NCBI GenBank assembly: GCA_947177415.1
Contig: CAMWUK010000008.1
Span: forward strand, 1 to 63,596
Direction of reading: 5' to 3'
DNA: 63,596 nt
Source of the DNA: an uncultured Clostridiaceae bacterium
Lineage (GTDB): Bacteria; Bacillota; Clostridia; Lachnospirales; Lachnospiraceae
The notes beneath the pieces were generated by a model that saw only the letters and a list, made by a program, of their open reading frames with translations, was not told where the DNA came from and did not search any database. Positions within the stretch are counted from its first letter, which is position 1; the number at the start of each line of letters is the position of its first letter. Made by a program: the position numbers and the translations under genes. Below, in pieces: positions 9,277-17,815 of the stretch.

Positions 9277-10608
9277 ATGGAAGAAGTCATTAAGAGAATA
9301 CAGCCTCATAGTGTGGATGCAGAGCGTTCAGTTATTGGATCTATGCTTATGGATAAAGATGCTATTTTAGCAGCATCAGAAATACTAAATGGAGAGGAAT
9401 TTTATCAACAGCAATATGGTGTGTTATTTGAAACGATGGTAGAACTTTATAATGATGGAATACCAGTAGACTTAGTAACTTTACCGGAAAAATTAAAAGA
9501 AAAATCACTTCCTCCTGAACTTACCAGCGTAGAATTTATCCGTGATTTGTTGAGTGCAGTACCCACTTCTACTAATGTGAAACATTATGCAGAAATTGTA
9601 CGGGAAAAATCGGTACTCCGCCGTTTAATCAAAGTAACAGAAGGAATTGCTAATACATGTTATCAGGCAAATGAGCCAGTGGAGGAAATATTAGCAGAGA
9701 CAGAAAAGCAAATATTTGATGTGGTACAGAATCGTGCCAATGGGGATTTTGTTAGTATTAAACAGGTTGTTATTGAGGCAATAGAGAGTATAGAAAGAGC
9801 AGCAAAAACTAATGGAAAAGTAACAGGGATACCAACAGGATTTTATGATTTGGATTATAAGACCGCAGGGTTTCATCCATCAGATTTAATTTTGGTGGCA
9901 GCAAGACCAGCTATGGGAAAAACAGCATTTGTATTAAACATTGCGGAGCATGTGGCATTAAGGGAAAAGATTTCTACTGCTATCTTTAGTCTGGAAATGT
10001 CAAAGGAACAGTTGGTAAAGCGTATTTTGTCCATGAACTCTAAGGTAGATTCCCAGTCTATGCGAACTGGTGAATTACAAGACGATGACTGGCTGAAACT
10101 GGTAGAAAGTGGTAAAAGAATTGGTGGTTCAGGCTTGATTATTGATGATACACCAGGTATTTCTATTTCGGAGCTTCGTTCAAAATGCAGAAAATACAAA
10201 ATAGAACATAATCTTGGAATGGTAATTATTGATTATTTACAGCTTATGTCAGGTAGTAAGCGGACACAATCCAGAGAACAGGAAATATCCGAAATTTCCC
10301 GTTCCCTAAAGGCACTGGCAAGAGAGATTCAAGTACCTGTGATTGCACTTTCCCAGCTTAGCCGTGCGGTAGAGCAAAGACCCGATAAAAGACCAATGCT
10401 ATCCGATCTTCGTGAATCTGGGGCGATTGAGCAGGATGCCGATATGGTAATGTTTATTTATCGGGATGATTATTATAATAAAGATTCAGAAGAGGCAGGA
10501 ATATCTGAGATCATTATTGGTAAGCAAAGAAGTGGTCCTACTGGAACTGTAAAATTGGCATGGCTGTCCCAATATACAAAATTTGCAAATCTGGAAAGAA
10601 ATTATTAG
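9277..10608 (+). CDS. dnaB: Replicative DNA helicase DnaB
   Basis: A 443-residue hexameric helicase that unwinds DNA ahead of the replisome and binds primase. The N-terminal helical domain (about 5-110) begins PHSVDAERSVIGSMLMD. The RecA-like domain carries Walker A (ARPAMGKTAF, Lys215), the SLEMSKEQL motif, Walker B (MVIIDYLQLM), and LSQLSRAVEQRPDKRPMLSD followed by LRESGAIEQDADMVMFIYR. The start at 9277 is preferred over an in-frame TTG at 9262 because GAGGAGAAGG directly precedes the ATG. No intein or insertion is seen. Confidence 0.96.
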   Translation: MEEVIKRIQPHSVDAERSVIGSMLMDKDAILAASEILNGEEFYQQQYGVLFETMVELYNDGIPVDLVTLPEKLKEKSLPPELTSVEFIRDLLSAVPTSTNVKHYAEIVREKSVLRRLIKVTEGIANTCYQANEPVEEILAETEKQIFDVVQNRANGDFVSIKQVVIEAIESIERAAKTNGKVTGIPTGFYDLDYKTAGFHPSDLILVAARPAMGKTAFVLNIAEHVALREKISTAIFSLEMSKEQLVKRILSMNSKVDSQSMRTGELQDDDWLKLVESGKRIGGSGLIIDDTPGISISELRSKCRKYKIEHNLGMVIIDYLQLMSGSKRTQSREQEISEISRSLKALAREIQVPVIALSQLSRAVEQRPDKRPMLSDLRESGAIEQDADMVMFIYRDDYYNKDSEEAGISEIIIGKQRSGPTGTVKLAWLSQYTKFANLERNY

Positions 10609-10618
10609 TGGTAAGTTA

Positions 10619-10751
10619 TAACAGTTCAGGTAGGTCTGCACACTCCGCTGTGCAGACCGTAAAAAAGACTAAAACAGGATGGAAATTGGGCAATTTATAA
10701 TGCGAAGCTTGACCAATTCCGTAACAGGTCAGCCTCCGGCTGAACTGTTAC
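10619..10751. repeat. Nested palindromic element C
   Basis: The outer arms TAACAGTTCAG (10619-10629) and CTGAACTGTTA (10740-10750) match perfectly over 11 bp. Nested inside are GGTCTGCACA/TGTGCAGACC (10633-10658), a stem built on GGAAATTGGGCAA (10681-10693) and TTGACCAATTCC (10709-10720), and a terminal hairpin 10721-10751 with a 3-base loop (CAGCC-tcc-GGCTG at its tip). It fills most of the gap between dnaB and the DUF1963-like gene. Confidence 0.85.
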
Positions 10752-10820
10752 GATAAGTTTTGTTGAACCGATAAAAAGAAAAAAATTAGCTAAACGGTTT
10801 AGGGAAAGGAGATAGGTATA

Positions 10821-11429
10821 ATGTCAAACTTAGTAAAATTTAAAAAGACAGGTAATGAGCAGAATATTTTTCGCATAGGAGGTAAAAGTTTCTTACCTCA
10901 AGATGTAGAATGGCCTATAAACCCTAATGGGGAAAAGTTGACTTTGATTTTCCATTTGCCCACCAATTTTTTGAATGCAAACCTTCCATTCAAGTATCCA
11001 AAAGACATGATAATTTCTGTATTTACTACATATAACACAGAAGATTATTTTTTAGATTCCATTGTCTATCATGGTGATATGGAGGAACTTAAAAATATAA
11101 AAAATGGTTTTACAAAAGTGATTTTACATTCCATTGGTTCCCCAAGAAATGAATCAGATTATTTAATTCCAGCAAAGGAAATAACTATCGGCAAAAAAAT
11201 AAATGAACCGGATGATTATTATGGTTCTTTTATTGGAGCAAGTCCTGTATTTTTACAAAGAGAGAAGTTAGAACTTGATTCCTATCAATTTTGTATGCAG
11301 ATATATGGAGAAGATTTTCCAGAAGAATTTCAAGATATCTTTTATTTAAATGATTCTATTGGTTATCTCTTTTTAAGTCAAGAAGGTAACTTAAATGATG
11401 TTGGATTATTTTTTACACAATGTAGCTAA
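10821..11429 (+). CDS. DUF1963/YwqG-like protein
   Basis: A 202-residue cytoplasmic protein. The pattern IGGKSFLPQDVEWP near residue 20 followed by LIFHLP, and the C-terminal acidic YLFLSQEGNLNDVGLFF, fit the YwqG (DUF1963) family, whose function is not established. AAAGGAGAT precedes the ATG. It is immediately followed, with no gap, by the next small gene, so these three unknown genes (to 12148) look like one transcription unit. They lie between core genes, which suggests an insertion of accessory cargo; relatives of this family occur near toxin/immunity loci, but nothing here proves that role. Confidence 0.55.
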   Translation: MSNLVKFKKTGNEQNIFRIGGKSFLPQDVEWPINPNGEKLTLIFHLPTNFLNANLPFKYPKDMIISVFTTYNTEDYFLDSIVYHGDMEELKNIKNGFTKVILHSIGSPRNESDYLIPAKEITIGKKINEPDDYYGSFIGASPVFLQREKLELDSYQFCMQIYGEDFPEEFQDIFYLNDSIGYLFLSQEGNLNDVGLFFTQCS

Positions 11430-11783
11430 ATGGACTACATTAGGGAAATACAAAGAGGAGACTTAGAAAAAGTGGATAAAGCACGAATTTATGTAGATTT
11501 TAATGAAATGGTTGATAACAATACAGTGTTGTTGTCAAAAGATGATACAAAAATTGATTCAAAAGGCAATCAAATTAATTTTTATGAAGGGATGCCAGTT
11601 AGTATATATATGGATGATGTTAATGGTAATGGGGAAGTGGATAACCTTATTGCAGAAGGGATAGCTATAAGAAATGATTTTCCTATTTCTAATTGGCAAC
11701 ATGTGAAATGGTGTTGCCGAATTGATACAAATGGTATTATAAATGAATCTGATTTGAAAAAGCAAACGAATCATAGAGGTTAG
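11430..11783 (+). CDS. Hypothetical protein, 117 aa
   Basis: I do not recognise this protein. It starts on the base after the stop of the upstream gene (TAA-ATG), an arrangement expected for translational coupling. It is acidic in the middle, with a Ca-loop-like MDDVNGNGEVDNL stretch near residue 65, and contains a short aromatic/Cys segment HVKWCCRID near 95. It has no signal peptide or membrane segment. A role as a small immunity-type partner of its neighbours is possible but only inferred from context. Confidence 0.55.
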   Translation: MDYIREIQRGDLEKVDKARIYVDFNEMVDNNTVLLSKDDTKIDSKGNQINFYEGMPVSIYMDDVNGNGEVDNLIAEGIAIRNDFPISNWQHVKWCCRIDTNGIINESDLKKQTNHRG

Positions 11784-11794
11784 GGGTAAATAGG

Positions 11795-12148
11795 ATGAAA
11801 GACAGCTTAAAAAAATTTTATGAATATCTTGGTTCAGACGAAGAACTCATGTATTATGTCCGTATAAATGTAGAATGGAATGAGGAATCATTTTCTAAAA
11901 TGAAACAAGTAGTCAGAGCGGTAATAAAAGATTATGAGGAAGAGGACTATTATCCAAAAAGATTTATTATCTATTTTATGAGAGAGATACCATCAATTAT
12001 TAATATACTTTCTCATTTTACGAAATGTACAGAAAAGGAACTACTACTAGATGGTTATACAGATGAAACCTATTTAAGCATGATTGCAGAAAAAATAGAA
12101 GAATTAAAGAAGCTTCGCTGGGAGTTTATTAAATCGTTAGAAGCTTGA
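11795..12148 (+). CDS. Hypothetical protein, 117 aa, helical and acidic
   Basis: An unrecognised small soluble protein, mostly helical by composition (EEDYYPKRFIIYFMREIPSI near the centre, EKIEELKKLRWEFIKSLEA at the end). It follows the preceding gene by 11 bases, with a GGGG-containing ribosome site, and is the last member of the three-gene unit starting at 10821. Size and acidity fit contact-dependent immunity-like proteins, but no family motif supports that. Confidence 0.5.
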   Translation: MKDSLKKFYEYLGSDEELMYYVRINVEWNEESFSKMKQVVRAVIKDYEEEDYYPKRFIIYFMREIPSIINILSHFTKCTEKELLLDGYTDETYLSMIAEKIEELKKLRWEFIKSLEA

Positions 12149-12202
12149 TTAGAGTTTGATAAAATGGCTAAGGTAAAATATAAAAGAAAGGAGTGGAGAA
12201 AC

Positions 12203-12619
12203 ATGACAGAAAAAGAATTGATTGAACAGGCATTTCGGGCAAGAGATTTTTCTTATGCACCATATTCTGGTTTTCGTGTGGGAGCAGCATTAGAAACATC
12301 AAATGGGATAGTTTACGGAGGATGCAATATTGAAAATGCAGGATATACCCCGACAAACTGTGCAGAACGTACTGCATTTTTTAAGGCAGTTAGTGAAGGA
12401 TGCCATGATTTTTGCCGGATTGCTATTGTAGGAGGCAAGGAGGAAGGTGATGTGGTAGCAGATTATGCAGCACCATGTGGCGTATGCCGGCAAGTTATGA
12501 TGGAATTTTGTAATCCGAAAGAATTTCAGATTATTATGGCAAAGTCTATAGAAGAGTATCAGGTATTTACTTTAGAAGAACTTCTTCCTATAGGATTTGG
12601 GCCAGGAAATCTACAATGA
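12203..12619 (+). CDS. cdd: Cytidine deaminase
   Basis: A 138-residue zinc enzyme that converts cytidine and deoxycytidine to uridine and deoxyuridine in pyrimidine salvage. The zinc ligands and catalytic Glu are visible: Cys53 and Glu55 in NCAERTAF, and Cys92 and Cys95 in PCGVCRQ. Length matches the homotetrameric short family. The start at 12203 is chosen over 12164 because AAAGGAG precedes it and because the family begins with a short helix like MTEKELIEQA. It lies upstream of pdp, so uridine made here can be phosphorolysed by the next enzyme. Confidence 0.95.
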   Translation: MTEKELIEQAFRARDFSYAPYSGFRVGAALETSNGIVYGGCNIENAGYTPTNCAERTAFFKAVSEGCHDFCRIAIVGGKEEGDVVADYAAPCGVCRQVMMEFCNPKEFQIIMAKSIEEYQVFTLEELLPIGFGPGNLQ

Positions 12620-12628
12620 AAGTCCTGA

Positions 12629-12715
12629 CAAACGTCTATATTTCGTGTAAGCTTCTACCTAAAAAGAGTGAAGATATAGAAAGAAATATAGACATTTGGC
12701 TGACTGAACTGTTAC
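12629..12715. repeat. Palindromic element D (partial)
   Basis: GTCTATATTTC (12634-12644) pairs perfectly with GAAATATAGAC (12683-12693), and the family end CTGAACTGTTAC lies at 12704-12715. The segment TTCTACCTAAAAAGAGTGAA inside it resembles the module at 57267-57285. A matching left family end is missing, so the element looks eroded. Confidence 0.6.
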
Positions 12716-12737
12716 AATATGGAAAGCAGGTGGTTAT

Positions 12738-14075
12738 ATGAGAATGTATGACATAATTGACAAGAAAAAAAATGGAATGGAACTTTCTACGGAAGAGATT
12801 AAGGAAATGATCCGGGCTTATGTAGAGGAAGAAATTCCAGATTATCAAATGGCTGCATGGCTTATGGCAGTTTACTTTCAGGGAATGAGCAACCGAGAAC
12901 TAAAAGATCTGACTTTGGCTATGGCACATTCTGGGGAGATGATAGATTTGTCCCCGATTTCGGGGATAAAGGTGGACAAACATAGTACTGGAGGTGTGGG
13001 AGATAAGACCACCCTTGCTATTGCACCAATTGTTGCCGCCTGTGGAGAGAAGGTAGCAAAAATGTCAGGGAAAGGGCTGGGATTTACTGGTGGAACCATT
13101 GATAAATTAGAATCTATACCGGGATTTGAGACAGGACTTGACCAGAAGACTTTCTTTGAAAATGTAAACCATATCGGGCTTAGTGTTATTGGACAGACCG
13201 CAAATATTACACCAGCAGATAAGAAACTATATGCACTTCGGGATGTTACTGCAACCGTAGACAGTATTCCTTTGATTGCTGCGTCTGTAATGAGCAAGAA
13301 ACTGGCAGCAGGAAGTGACAAAATCTTACTGGATGTAACCTGTGGAAGTGGTGCATTTATGAAAACACTGGAAGATGCTGTAAAGCTTGCCGAAATTATG
13401 GTAGCAATTGGAGAACAGGCTGGAAGGGAAACCGTTGCACTCATTACCAATATGGATGTGCCATTAGGTGAAACTATTGGAAATGCCCTGGAGGTGGAAG
13501 AAATCATTGACTTGCTTCAAGGAAATGCAAAAGAAGATTTAAAAGAGGTTTGTCTGGCTCTTGCCTCCAATATGCTTTACCTTTCAAAATATGAAAGTGA
13601 CAAGAATATTACCCTGGAGGACTGCAAAAAAATGGCAGAAGAGAAGATTCAGGATGGAAGTGCCCTGAACAAGTTAAAAGAAATGGTAAATTCCCAACAT
13701 GGACAAGTAGATGCAATTGAGAACACAGATAAATTGCCACAAGCAGCATATTATTATGAAATGGTATCTGATTCCAGTGGATATGTGACTGGTATGAATG
13801 CAGAACAATGTGGAATTGCATCTATGCTTCTTGGAGCAGGAAGAGAAAAAAAGGATAGTGAGATTGCCTATGGAGCAGGTATCCGTCTGTTAAAAAAGAC
13901 AGGAGATCCTTTAGAGGTGGGAGATACCATGGCTATCTTATATTCGGATAGTTATGAGACATTCCAAGAAGCAGAAAAAGTGTTACGGATTGCCTACCAG
14001 ATTGGTGGGGAAGCTCCACAAAAAGATAAATTAATTTATGTCCGGGTGTCAAAGGCAGGTGTAGAATATTATTAA
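12738..14075 (+). CDS. pdp: Pyrimidine-nucleoside phosphorylase
   Basis: A 445-residue enzyme of the thymidine/pyrimidine-nucleoside phosphorylase family, which cleaves uridine and thymidine with phosphate to base plus (deoxy)ribose-1-phosphate. The family signature is present near residues 75-95 (VDKHSTGGVGDKT), with GKGLGFTGGTIDKLES following, and the phosphate/base-binding ALRDVTATVDS and MSKKLAAG segments downstream. The N-terminus MRMYDIIDKK and the full length match the family. It works with cytidine deaminase encoded just upstream. Confidence 0.94.
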   Translation: MRMYDIIDKKKNGMELSTEEIKEMIRAYVEEEIPDYQMAAWLMAVYFQGMSNRELKDLTLAMAHSGEMIDLSPISGIKVDKHSTGGVGDKTTLAIAPIVAACGEKVAKMSGKGLGFTGGTIDKLESIPGFETGLDQKTFFENVNHIGLSVIGQTANITPADKKLYALRDVTATVDSIPLIAASVMSKKLAAGSDKILLDVTCGSGAFMKTLEDAVKLAEIMVAIGEQAGRETVALITNMDVPLGETIGNALEVEEIIDLLQGNAKEDLKEVCLALASNMLYLSKYESDKNITLEDCKKMAEEKIQDGSALNKLKEMVNSQHGQVDAIENTDKLPQAAYYYEMVSDSSGYVTGMNAEQCGIASMLLGAGREKKDSEIAYGAGIRLLKKTGDPLEVGDTMAILYSDSYETFQEAEKVLRIAYQIGGEAPQKDKLIYVRVSKAGVEYY

Positions 14076-14096
14076 ACAAAATTAGTTATGTTTAAT

Positions 14097-14139
14097 AGAA
14101 GAGGACTAGCCGTATAAGAAGTATGGCTAGTCCTCTTCT
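14097..14139 (+). terminator. Bidirectional hairpin between pdp and the XRE gene
   Basis: AGAAGAGGACTAGCC (14097-14111) pairs perfectly with GGCTAGTCCTCTTCT (14125-14139), a 15 bp stem with a 13-base loop. Its right arm overlaps the last codons of the leftward XRE gene, so one hairpin can end both convergent transcripts. Confidence 0.75.
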
Positions 14140-14474
14140 GTTAAGCCAAGCAAACGGTCAACTGCCGGTTGCATATCTTTTTGTTCTCTATAGCTGGTTA
14201 TCAGCTTTCGTTCCTTTGGTGACATAAGCAAAGGTTTGGATTCACTTCCACCTTGATATCCAAAGGTTTCTAAAATATTTTCAATACCATATAAATCACA
14301 TAAAAACATTAAGGTATCTGCATCAGGTTGTGTCTGTCCACTTTCCCATCCATATATGGTTTTGGGAGCAGCATAATTATTATTTTCTTTTAAGATGTTA
14401 GATACATCATTTACACTTATTTCATTCAATTTTCTATAGTATTTCAGTACCCTTGCAATATTAGGATTCTTCAT
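14127..14474 (-). CDS. XRE-family regulator
   Basis: A 115-residue DNA-binding protein with an N-terminal Cro/CI-type helix-turn-helix (about 5-65: IARVLKYYRKLNEISVNDVS, then TIYGWESGQTQPDADTLMFL). The C-terminal ~45 residues form a short tail ending LTEED. It is transcribed away from the phosphorothioation operon from its own promoter (TTGACA, 17, TACTAT), and the two start regions share 218 bases. That arrangement suggests it autoregulates and controls the operon, but no operator has been shown. AGGTGA lies just before the ATG. Confidence 0.75.
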   Translation of the reverse strand: MKNPNIARVLKYYRKLNEISVNDVSNILKENNNYAAPKTIYGWESGQTQPDADTLMFLCDLYGIENILETFGYQGGSESKPLLMSPKERKLITSYREQKDMQPAVDRLLGLTEED

Positions 14475-14532
14475 AATTTCACCTCATTTTTATTTTTAGA
14501 TAGTCAATTGCGAAATAATATCACACTTAATC

Positions 14533-14561
14533 ATAGTATCGGCAGAAAACTCCTTTGTCAA
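14533..14561 (-). promoter_or_regulatory. Sigma-A promoter of the XRE gene
   Basis: On the minus strand: -35 TTGACA (14556-14561), a 17-base spacer and -10 TACTAT (14533-14538). It reads toward the XRE regulator. Confidence 0.75.
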
Positions 14562-14613
14562 TGGAAGGAAAGAAAAAAACATAAATATTCTTGGTAAAAG
14601 GGAATAGAAAAGA

Positions 14614-14642
14614 TTGACTTTCTTTATAAACGAGAATAAAAT
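14614..14642 (+). promoter_or_regulatory. Sigma-A promoter of the phosphorothioation operon
   Basis: -35 TTGACT (14614-14619), a 17-base spacer and -10 TAAAAT (14637-14642), placing the start near 14649, about 44 bases before the small HTH gene. It is divergent from the XRE promoter. Confidence 0.7.
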
Positions 14643-14692
14643 AGAAGAAACGATCCAATATCCTTGAATAAAGAGAAAAAGTAGGTGATACC

Positions 14693-14884
14693 ATGCAGAT
14701 AAGATTGAGGATACTTGATTATATGGAAAAACGTAAGATTTCTACAGATGATGTAGCAAGGACGCTGCATATAGATAAAGAAAAATTTCAAAAAGACAGT
14801 CAGAAGAACTGGAGTGCAGAGGATTTACTGGAGGTATGTGGATATTTGCAAGTAGATCCCAGAATGTTTTGGGAAAGGACTTAA
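14693..14884 (+). CDS. Small HTH-like protein at the operon head, 63 aa
   Basis: A 63-residue protein (MQIRLRILDYMEKRKISTDD, then VARTLHIDKEKF) that looks like a minimal XRE-type helix-turn-helix and almost nothing else, ending FWERT. AGGTGAT precedes the ATG, and the stop lies 20 bases before sspD, so it is probably the first gene of the phosphorothioation operon. Paired with the divergent 115-residue XRE protein it could form a two-regulator switch. No direct evidence beyond position and motif. Confidence 0.6.
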   Translation: MQIRLRILDYMEKRKISTDDVARTLHIDKEKFQKDSQKNWSAEDLLEVCGYLQVDPRMFWERT

Positions 14885-14904
14885 GAGTAAAATAGGTGAA
14901 GGGT

Positions 14905-16641
14905 ATGATAGTTTATTATTGTGACAAAGATCATATAGAAGTGAAGACGAGTATATGTCCTCATTGTTTGGAGCGGACCCGACCTATTCAGTCAAAGATA
15001 TTTTGGTGTTATGATTGCCAGATACCTTTATATAAGGAAGAGTGTGCTATTTGTGGTGGAATAGGAAAACAAATTGGTTCAGATATACGGCCGGTATTCC
15101 CGGAAGAGAGAATCCTATTAGAATCCATTTTGCATTGTCAAGAAGGAAAAGAGATTTCATTTGCTGGGAAATCTGTCTGGAATGCATCTGGAAACCGTTA
15201 TTTTGTAAATGGTGAGAAGATAAAACTTGTTATTGGAAAATTAAAAGAATTGGATGCTGGGCAGATACGAAAGAGTTATGAACAAAGAATAGAGAAAATA
15301 GAGGATTATTATAAGGAATTTTCCAGCGAAGCGAAACGATTTATCCGGGCAAATCAAGAACGGTTTTGGCAGATAGATAAAGAAGCTTTGGAGTATATTA
15401 GAGAATTTGCAAAAGGCTATTCCAAAGAAGATATGATGATTTCTTTTTCAGGAGGAAAAGATTCTACGGTAGTGGCAGATTTGGTAACCCGGGCATTGGA
15501 TACAGGCAATCAAAAAATACTACATATTTTTGGAGATACCACACTGGAATTTCCAAAGACTTATGCATACATAGAACGGTATAAAAAGGCACATCCAAAG
15601 ACACTAGTTTTATCCTCCAGAAACAAAGAGAAAGATTTTCAAAAGCTTTGTATGGAAATTGGACCACCAAGCAGAGTGATGCGTTGGTGCTGTACCATTT
15701 TTAAAACAGGGGCGATAACCAGAAAGATTGAAAAGGTATTCCGGAATAAAACACATATTATTACATTTTATGGGATTCGGAGAAGCGAGTCCGCCAGCAG
15801 GAATAAATATGAAAAAGAAACTGAAAGCCCAAAGATTGCCAAGCAGACAGTAGTAGCCCCCATTATAGACTGGTATGACTTTGATGTGTGGCTGTATCTT
15901 TTGACCAGAGGGATAGACTTTAATGATGCCTATCGGCTTGGTTATACCAGAGTAGGATGCTGGTGCTGTCCTAATAATAGTGATTGGTCAGAATTTCTCT
16001 CAAAGGTATATATGCCAGAATACTATGAACCTTTTCGGACTATGCTGATAGACTTTGCAAAACAAATAGGGAAACCAGATGCTGAGGTTTATGTGGATTC
16101 TGGCAAATGGAAAGCAAGGCAGGGTGGCAATGGATTATCTGCGGCACAAAAATCAATTGTGGCATTTACCCCATGTGCCACCGAAGAAAATACCTTTCAT
16201 TATGAATTACGAAGACCCATTAGCCAAGAATTGTATGAACTTTTTAAACCTTTTGGAACATTAAATTTTGAAATAGGAAATAAAAGGTTGGGGGAAGTCT
16301 ACATAATAGGTAAAAAGGGAAATATGCTTTTCCGTTTACAAGGAAGAACGGGAAAGAGTGAACTAAAAGTAACTGTGCTGGATGTTCATATTGGTGGTGC
16401 AAGAAATCTCACAAGAGCAAAAGAAAAAATAGAATGTCAGATTACCAAGTACCAGATGTGTATGGGATGTCTTGCCTGTGAAGGGATATGTAAGGTGAAT
16501 GCCATACAAATCCGGGAGTTGGAGGAGCAAGTGATGTATCAGATAGACGAAAAAAAATGTGTCCATTGTGGACATTGTGTAGGTCACTTTATTGGTGGAT
16601 GCTATATGAGAAAAGTTCTTGCCATAAAGCGGGGAAATTGA
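14905..16641 (+). CDS. sspD: SspD-like PAPS-reductase-family protein with zinc ribbon and ferredoxin ends
   Basis: A 578-residue protein of the PAPS reductase/ATP-pyrophosphatase family (DndC/SspD type), expected to activate the DNA backbone with ATP for sulfur insertion. Visible in order: an N-terminal Cys-rich zinc-ribbon-like region (about 3-50, CPHC, CYDC, CAIC), the PP-loop SGGKDS at 182-187 followed by DTTLEFPKT, the RWCCTIFK and GIRRSESASR segments, a second Cys motif GCWCCP, and a C-terminal 2x[4Fe-4S] ferredoxin-like end (CMGCLACEGIC and CVHCGHC, then a further Cys). The added iron-sulfur end suggests electron delivery or a structural cluster. ATG at 14905 is preferred to GTG at 14896, which has no ribosome site. 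It opens the sspD-B-C-A order here. Confidence 0.8.
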   Translation: MIVYYCDKDHIEVKTSICPHCLERTRPIQSKIFWCYDCQIPLYKEECAICGGIGKQIGSDIRPVFPEERILLESILHCQEGKEISFAGKSVWNASGNRYFVNGEKIKLVIGKLKELDAGQIRKSYEQRIEKIEDYYKEFSSEAKRFIRANQERFWQIDKEALEYIREFAKGYSKEDMMISFSGGKDSTVVADLVTRALDTGNQKILHIFGDTTLEFPKTYAYIERYKKAHPKTLVLSSRNKEKDFQKLCMEIGPPSRVMRWCCTIFKTGAITRKIEKVFRNKTHIITFYGIRRSESASRNKYEKETESPKIAKQTVVAPIIDWYDFDVWLYLLTRGIDFNDAYRLGYTRVGCWCCPNNSDWSEFLSKVYMPEYYEPFRTMLIDFAKQIGKPDAEVYVDSGKWKARQGGNGLSAAQKSIVAFTPCATEENTFHYELRRPISQELYELFKPFGTLNFEIGNKRLGEVYIIGKKGNMLFRLQGRTGKSELKVTVLDVHIGGARNLTRAKEKIECQITKYQMCMGCLACEGICKVNAIQIRELEEQVMYQIDEKKCVHCGHCVGHFIGGCYMRKVLAIKRGN

Positions 16642-16651
16642 TAATTGAGAA

Positions 16652-16903
16652 GTAACTGTTCATGGTTCAATGTCTTTTAGTTAACAGATATACTTTGTGA
16701 ATATCTTCGAATGATGCACATATCTTACGAAAACACGCTTTCGCTCGGTCTCAACCGTAACAGTACATAAGGTGCTAAAATACAGCACCTAAGTACTGAC
16801 GGTTTCGAAACGGTTTTCTACAGATGATGTGTATCATTCGAAGATAAAATATCATGTATTGATGTTAACTAAATGACATTGATTCATGGTTCTAAACAGT
16901 TGC
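16652..16903. repeat. Large nested palindrome E inside the phosphorothioation operon
   Basis: About 250 bases between sspD and sspB made of concentric stems. The outermost is GTAACTGTTCA (16652-16662) with AACAGTTGC (ending 16903). Inside lie AATGTC/GACATT, TTTAGTTAAC/GTTAACTAAA, a perfect 14 bp stem TATCTTCGAATGAT (16702-16715) with ATCATTCGAAGATA (16832-16845), AACCGT/ACGGTT, CAGTAC/GTACTG and GGTGCT/AGCACC at the tip (16771-16789). It is the largest single member of the family by stem number. Confidence 0.88.
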
Positions 16904-16932
16904 ATTGAGAATAAAAAGTACAGGGAAGTTGG

Positions 16933-17808
16933 ATGAAGATGAAAAAGAAAAAAATACGGTTAAAAGGACATGAAACATTTTGTATAAGAGAAGGATGGCT
17001 GGAAAAGGGAATAGCAGCAGTTGCAGCAGATTCTGCAGTATTTACTAAGATATATGGAGCAGATGCGTTGGGAGTAGGTGTTAATATGGCAAAAGCCATC
17101 CGTTACTGGTTAAGGGCTTGTGAATTAACAGAAGAAAAAACGGGGCAATTACCTTGTCTTTCTGAATTTGGAAAAAAAGTTTATCAATATGATCCTTATT
17201 TAGAAAGGGACTTTACCCTTTGGTGCATTCACATCAATCTGGTAAGGAATCAGAAATTAGCAACTGCCTGGTATTTATTCTTTTCATTATATGAACAATT
17301 GGAAGAATTTACTAAAGATAATTTATTTGTTGTTTTAAAAGATAGATTATGTAACTTTTTGGCAGACGAACCATTTAACGAGCATTCTTTAGAGGAAGAT
17401 GTAAGGATTCTGTTACAGATGTATAGCAGGGAGAAATTAGAAAAAAATGATCCAGAGGATAAGAAAATTTGTCCATTGGCAAAGTTGGGGATTATCCGGA
17501 AAACAGGAAATGCTTATACAAAAGGAGAGCCTAATTTAAATAGAATTTCTCCACAGGTATTATTATATTATTTGCAAAGCCGTTTTGAGAAGGGAAAATC
17601 CATTTACATGGAAGATTTATACAGGGAAACAGAGGGAGTAGCTGGTGTATTAGGACTTAGCAGAAGCCTTCTGGCAGAATATCTGGATACTCTTGCAGGC
17701 TATGGATATGTGGATTTAAACAGGACTGCCGGACTGGATATGATTTATATAAAATCAGATTTAACCAGAGAAGAAGTGGCAGAAAGAGTATATTTAGGGA
17801 AGATATAG
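16933..17808 (+). CDS. sspB: SspB-like DUF4007 protein
   Basis: A 291-residue protein with the DUF4007 hallmark at its N-terminus: GHETFCIREGWLEKGI (about 12-27) and ALGVGVNMAKAIRYW (about 45-60). In SspABCD phosphorothioation systems the partner of this size is SspB, reported as a DNA nicking component needed for sulfur insertion on one strand. No classical nuclease motif is obvious by eye. The start codon at 16933 follows a weak AGGGAAG site. The gene is separated from sspD by palindrome E and from sspC by palindrome F, so it may be expressed at a different level from its neighbours. Confidence 0.75.
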   Translation: MKMKKKKIRLKGHETFCIREGWLEKGIAAVAADSAVFTKIYGADALGVGVNMAKAIRYWLRACELTEEKTGQLPCLSEFGKKVYQYDPYLERDFTLWCIHINLVRNQKLATAWYLFFSLYEQLEEFTKDNLFVVLKDRLCNFLADEPFNEHSLEEDVRILLQMYSREKLEKNDPEDKKICPLAKLGIIRKTGNAYTKGEPNLNRISPQVLLYYLQSRFEKGKSIYMEDLYRETEGVAGVLGLSRSLLAEYLDTLAGYGYVDLNRTAGLDMIYIKSDLTREEVAERVYLGKI

Positions 17809-17815
17809 ATAGAAT

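Noticed and set aside
12878-13507. 209-residue antisense frame opposite pdp
   Set aside because: Low-complexity Ser/Pro composition typical of a shadow frame over a strongly conserved enzyme gene.
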